This document shows positions 59,621 to 64,000 of a DNA stretch of 64,000 nt, piece after piece. Numbering within the stretch: position 1 is the stretch's first letter; the number at the start of each line of letters is the position of its first letter. Made by a program: the position numbers and the translations under genes. Under the pieces are notes generated by a model that was given only the letters and a program-made list of their open reading frames with translations, was not told the DNA's origin and ran no database searches. Source of the stretch: Procambarus clarkii (taxonomy: Eukaryota; Arthropoda; Malacostraca; Decapoda; Cambaridae); contig NC_091175.1 in assembly GCF_040958095.1 (NCBI RefSeq), forward strand, positions 18,495,195 to 18,559,194, in the 5' to 3' direction.

Positions 59621-59818
59621 ATGACAGATACGTTTGACAACTTCCAAGAGATCAACGGAACTGTTAGTGTAGTTTCTAGCTCTTACACGAAACCATGTCA
59701 GCAGCGTCAGATGGGGAAACTTTTAGCTCAAGTCAGACTTGCTAATCAAACTAGAACAAGACATCTTTTGCAAGAGAAATCAGGAGTTGATGGGATTAAT
59801 GGCGTCTGCAATAATTGA
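59621..59818 (+). other. ORF of 65 codons, unrecognised
   Basis: Starts MTDTFDNFQEINGTVSVVSS just after the LINE A-tail and ends GVDGINGVCNN. Balanced composition, no splice or promoter context, no second copy. Probably chance. Confidence 0.2.
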
Positions 59819-60769
59819 ACAACGCCGACCAGCGAGAGTTGTCATGAAAGCATTTCCCCGTTCAGGTGATAAGCCAAGTTGTCCAGGGTAAGAGCTGTAC
59901 TCTTGCTTCAGGGCTCCTTAACACTGCCTTACAGTGGGTCGCTGCCCTTCAGTGGCTGGCGATAAAAGCGAGAGGTTTCGATAACTTGCAATTCACGAGG
60001 CGGACGTCACTTGTTGCTATTTGTAGCAGACTTTTTTAATTACATAAAGTAGGAATTCACCTTCAACCAAATAAATAATATCCATTACCAATGCAAACAT
60101 CTTGGTTAAGTGAATTAAGACCCGTGGAGGTAACAAGTTCAACACAACATCCGTACATCACCTTTTGTTCCAAATTTTAATAAACAATCTCTGCAAACTT
60201 TCGAGAGATGCCTTTGTTATTTTAATGTCTTGCTAGAATTTCATGCGAATCTTCACTATCCCCCTCCACTATCCTAAAATTAGACATTTAAATCTGTTCC
60301 ACCTATAAATATGCATTTATGGTGTGTACAAGTAAGAGATTTAGTACTATACTGGGTCGCAATATAGAATGTAGTTCTGTGGATAGATAACTATAGGCAG
60401 CATAGGAAGCAAGTCATTTAGTTGCCCCCCCAGTTACAATGGGTCATTAAAAAGCTTAAATTTTTTTTAGAGCACTGTAGTGTAGCCAGCGTTGAAGTTT
60501 CTTAAAGATACTAATTGACTGTCAAACAAGATAGGACAAAAATCATTCATCGTAGATACCGAGCGAGGTCACCGAGACAGGCCTAAAAATAATGCTACAA
60601 CCAGGTTTTACAAGTAATTCATACAATGTCATTGTGACTTTGAAATCACAAGCCATTAATTATTTCCTTAACGAGTTAAGTATACTAACTGCACTTCAGG
60701 TTCCTGGAGGCAAGTTGTGTACACACGAAGCCTTAAGAGACCTGGCTAAAGGTATAAAAGATTATGAGC
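59819..60769. other. No gene recognised
   Basis: AT-rich unique sequence. Weak patches may still align with the inner left arm, but I cannot extend the duplication with confidence. Confidence 0.4.
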
Positions 60770-61689
60770 TAGTTTACATTTTAATATTCTTTACATTATT
60801 CAGGAAACTAGACCATTGACCGACATATCAAAGGTTGGTCTCAGGTGAATGACTGGGCGTGGTGACAAGCCATGTTATTGCACTATATGGTCGTTATTGA
60901 TGTTCAGTACTAGGAGTCCTCGTTGCCTACCCTGTGGTCGCCCGAGCCTGAAGACGGGAGGAGAGATCACATATTACTGAAATAAGATTTTATATATTGT
61001 GATAAGGTCAGATCAAGTTTTTACATCTCTACAGCCGGTGAAGCCCTTATCAGTAACTTGCACTTAAAGAAAATCTACCCAATTTGAGCCGTTTGACAGA
61101 TGAATAAAGTAAAACAAGGTCTACGGACCTTTCTGTGCGAGACTATTTTGCACAGTGTACCCAGATGATCACGCCTCGATCCTTGTCCACATGAACTGTA
61201 TCCCACCTAAGAAAAATTTTACGTAGTTTTAGAACGAATCTTTGCCACTTAGTAAATCAGTCCAGCAGGACGACCATATTAAGTTTAATGCCCATGTATT
61301 TCAATAATATGCAACTGTTGAACAATAACATGAACTCACTTCTGGCAACAATTCTCTTAAGTCTTCCTTATCCTTGTCTAACTAGGTGGAAGCCTCTGCA
61401 ATGATTATCAGTAAGAATTTGCTTGATCCCAGCTACAGGTATTTTAAAGTGCTTACCGGCTCTCATTTCTGAAACAGTTTAACAGATTAGTTTTACTCTT
61501 TAGTGGACATAAGCCATGTTGAGGATTCTAAACATCAATCTTGCGTACTATAAGCACTTGTTTGATCTATCTGATAGTGTGTAACCTAATCAAACTAGAA
61601 CTTTTACTACGTTACCAGGTATTCCACAGGATTGAGTGTCGAGATTGATGTGGGCCTTTAAGGCCGAGACACTTAAGCTGGGGAACCTT

Positions 61690-61735
61690 AAATTCAGGAA
61701 AAGGGGGGGGGGGGGGTTGGAAGGGCAAGGGTTCA
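61690..61735. repeat. G-run in right arm
   Basis: AAAAGGGGGGGGGGGGGGTTGG. The left arm has only CCAACCCC at the equivalent place. A mutable homopolymer. Confidence 0.7.
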
Positions 61736-63039
61736 GCTTTAGTGAATTGTTGGACGAAATGTGCAACTGGAAAAAGTGTCAAACCTGTTAGTGTCTGAGA
61801 ACTGTAGAGACTTTCCCCAAAGGACGACTTAAAGGAGATGCTAGACAAACTGGTACAAACAGGTTTTGCTCAGACGGGAGGAACGCCAAGGAGCCGTCTG
61901 GGGCCATGTAGTGGTTCTAGAAGACACCATACACCCACACCAGTACTTAAGCAGAAGCATTCTGGAAAGTTACAAATTTAAGACTACAATGCATTTCGAT
62001 TTAACCTGCTGCATGAACATGGTTAATAAGACAGGGTAAAAAAAATCAAAAGGCTAAAATTAAGGAAAACATTTGGAGGGGGGAGGGGGGGGGTAATGCT
62101 TTTAAACCTATACAAGCATTAAATTAACACTTAGTAGGGAGAAGTATTTAGTGTAAAAAGTATCTGCCTTATCAGTTTCAATGTTAACATTTGAGGGCAG
62201 TAAATGGGATACCGTCAACGTGCTGGGCCATGTTATATATTACCAAACTTTAGTTTTGAACTGCTAGAGCAACCCACTGTGGGGGGAGGGGGGGGGGAGT
62301 GTCCGGAGACTAGCATCTGAACTTTACTTACGGCGCGTTTGTCAAGCTCCTGACTGCCTCGTGTACACCTCCGGGGCGCTGACAATAACTACGAACCGGT
62401 AGTTCACTACTGTTTAGGTGCAGTAGTCAAGACATTCCGTTAACTTTTTACGCTAAGAAAATTTTACACAACTACACTAAATGCTGCTGAAAATGCTACT
62501 TTTAATAAGGGAATTTTACTACTAATATGACAAATTACAATTAGCGTTGATGCTAAAGAAACAGATTAAGGGCTGGATGGATATCCTCTAGATACAGACC
62601 CTCGTTCATGGGTTATGGAAAATTTCACTAGTTATGCTTTAATAGAACACTTCTAGTCTGCTGAAGTTACGTCATTAAAACAATTTAGTTTTGAATTTGA
62701 AAATATTAAAAACCAAGTAATCCCATTGTACACTTACAAAAGTGATATATTTAACCGAAACGTTAAGGTTGAAGGCCAGACGTTAAGGGCTAGCCTCTTG
62801 CAGGATACAAGTCGGGTAGAGTAGGGTCAGAAGCCAGTTTGGGTCTGCTATAGTGCCACACGCAACACTTAACCCTGGCAACATAAAACAAATAGTGTAG
62901 TGTATGGGGGGTAACTAATTCCAGTACGGGGAACCAAAGGGGGGGGGGGGAGACGCAACAAGAGGGAAGAGGGGGCGGGATCCTCACCATACAGCTCACC
63001 TCCAAGAGACGAAGCTGGAACTGTATACCAAAAGTGAGG

Positions 63040-63260
63040 TACAACACACTGAAGTGCTTTTTGTCTCATCGTTTCTTATATACCCAGCAGCCAACCAAAC
63101 CCGGCCGCTGATTGGTTGACATTCACCCTAACACTCACCCCATTGGTTAACATTTTGCGAGTCTCAAGTGTCAATTAACAATGGCCAACAACCACTCCTT
63201 CACTTCCCCAAATACGAACGAGTCTCTAATGAACCAATAGTGGTCCCCATATTGTATGTT
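63040..63260 (-). promoter_or_regulatory. CCAAT/TATA promoter-like module, right copy
   Basis: On the minus strand CCAAT occurs at the complements of 63142-63146 and 63111-63115, and TATATAA at the complement of 63076-63082. The leader then runs to a GTGAGC donor (exon end about 63000). On the plus strand, CCAAT at 63234-63238 could serve the outward ORFs. Spacing and order match the left copy. Confidence 0.55.
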
Positions 63261-63350
63261 TGAAGTTGTTAATTTCAAAATATAATTCACAAACCAAAAA
63301 AATTCTATTGTAAATGTTGCAACAGAACAACAGGTACAAGAGAGCAACAT

Positions 63351-63542
63351 TTGCAATATGGAAGTGAAGTAGTAATCGTCCGTCAGTCAACAACTGTTAA
63401 TGGCCGCTCCACAACTACAATATACAATATATACAATAACAGACTAACAAACCCACAACCCAAAATTCCTGATATAACACTGAATGATGTTAAATATTTG
63501 CTTTCAACTGACTTAAGATATTGCTCGTTAATGACAAATTAA
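63351..63542 (+). CDS. Small conserved ORF upstream of the 87-aa ORF, right copy
   Basis: Starts MQYGSEVVIVRQSTTVNGRS and ends DLRYCSLMTN, identical to the left copy over its last 45 residues or so. The start differs because the left copy opens 8 codons earlier. Confidence 0.25.
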   Translation: MQYGSEVVIVRQSTTVNGRSTTTIYNIYNNRLTNPQPKIPDITLNDVKYLLSTDLRYCSLMTN

Positions 63543-63602
63543 GCGATTTTAACTTATTGAAGTGTGGACATTTATGCTTTCTAATAACTATTAACGTCCA
63601 GG

Positions 63603-63866
63603 ATGACATTGTTCAGAATATTATTCTGCACAAGTGGCGTCCTCGACGATCACCACGTGACGCCGGACGGGTCCTCGGCGCTCCTCTCGTCCTCAGAACA
63701 AAACTTCCCGTCACCTTCCTCGCTCTTCCTGTCTCCGTCTCCCCCAAGGTGCTCCTCGAGCGTCTGGAGTATAAGTCTCAAGGCGAGTCTTATAGGCTGT
63801 CAGGCGGTTCCCAGCTCCTTTCTACACGCCCTCTACAGCTCCGACCTCTTTAGTTCTGGCTGTTAG
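63603..63866 (+). CDS. Small conserved ORF, 87 aa, right copy
   Basis: Same start, length and stop as 49419-49682, ending SSDLFSSGC. CCAG|GATGACATTG just before the ATG could also be a splice acceptor (AACGTCCAG), in which case the ORF is an internal exon. A GTATGT donor-like site lies just after the stop (about 63872), and an acceptor (CTCCACCTCAG) leads to the exon-like unit at 63919. Confidence 0.4.
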   Translation: MTLFRILFCTSGVLDDHHVTPDGSSALLSSSEQNFPSPSSLFLSPSPPRCSSSVWSISLKASLIGCQAVPSSFLHALYSSDLFSSGC

Positions 63867-63918
63867 AGCTGTATGTTTACCTTCAGATTTATCAGTCTTA
63901 TCGTAATCTCCACCTCAG

Positions 63919-64000
63919 ACGACTACAGCCAGACAGTAAGGCAACGAAGATCGTCTCGGGGTATGAAAGAACATCTACAACGACGGGAGAACATAACACG
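63919..64000 (+). other. Exon-like repeat unit, copy at window end
   Basis: Follows AATCTCCACCTCAG. One frame is open to the window edge: DYSQTVRQRRSSRGMKEHLQ and then RRENIT. It is related to 52745-52835, 53886-53980 and 60955-60870 (minus). The left arm has lost this unit: homology there ends exactly at the equivalent AG (49357-49358) and a 30-bp minisatellite takes its place. Confidence 0.45.

Larger units (their letters stand above)
60770..63927 (-). repeat. Right arm of large inverted duplication
   Basis: Reverse-complement partner of 49353-52910. From the inside out it holds the exon-like unit (60955-60870), the WDTVHVD block (about 61205), the diverged 87-aa relative (61990-61800), the conserved splice block (62360-62300), the promoter-like module (63060-63260) and the outward small ORFs (63351-63866). 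It is about 400 bp shorter than the left arm, mainly because the C-rich array is not expanded. Confidence 0.8.

Noticed and set aside
49353-63927. Polinton-like or virus-like element with long terminal inverted repeats
   Set aside because: The inverted arms suggested it, but I saw no capsid, DNA polymerase B, integrase or protease sequence between them, only LINE and SINE insertions and unrecognised DNA.

Overview
This window is nuclear DNA of a decapod crustacean, most likely a crayfish such as Procambarus. Three things point there: spliced GT-AG exons, an extreme load of simple and tandem repeats, and several repeat families I associate from memory with decapod genomes. These families are tRNA-headed SINEs, a CR1/L2-like LINE with a characteristic 3' tail, and foldback MITEs. 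The species call is inference. I saw no bacterial genes, rRNA genes, CRISPR arrays, LTR elements or virus-like elements.

The one host gene I can support lies on the minus strand. An exon at 42786-43800 (glycine-rich linker plus the start of a GRDP-like/DUF1399 domain) splices in frame to an exon at 2399-2570 (core of the same domain). The 40.2 kb between them is a single intron packed with repeats. Its earlier and later exons were not found here.

The intron, left to right, holds: 21-bp arrays in both orientations (3.0-4.4 kb); SINEs, LINE fragments and MITEs (5.6-15.5 kb); a 26-bp C-rich array leading into an almost complete LINE with a restriction-like endonuclease (16.9-21.6 kb); a 400-bp tRNA-headed palindrome (21.8-22.2 kb); a 4-kb two-variant minisatellite (25.45-29.47 kb); two related 23-bp arrays (30.3-31.6 and 33.0-33.4 kb); a head-to-tail series of LINE and SINE copies separated by (CA)n (34.4-38.5 kb); an RTE-like LINE that has lost its reverse transcriptase (38.6-41.2 kb); and a 30-bp array (41.7-42.4 kb).

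Upstream of the GRDP-like exon are AT and AG microsatellites, a foldback MITE and three more minisatellites (43.8-49.35 kb). The last part (49.35-64.0 kb) is a large imperfect inverted duplication. Its arms (about 49353-52910 and 60770-63927) each carry a CCAAT/TATA promoter-like module flanked by small conserved ORFs and exon-like segments. The outer 0.9 kb of the arms is almost identical and the inner parts have diverged strongly. LINE and SINE insertions and a foldback element fill the spacer. This paired, promoter-centred locus is the least explained structure in the window.
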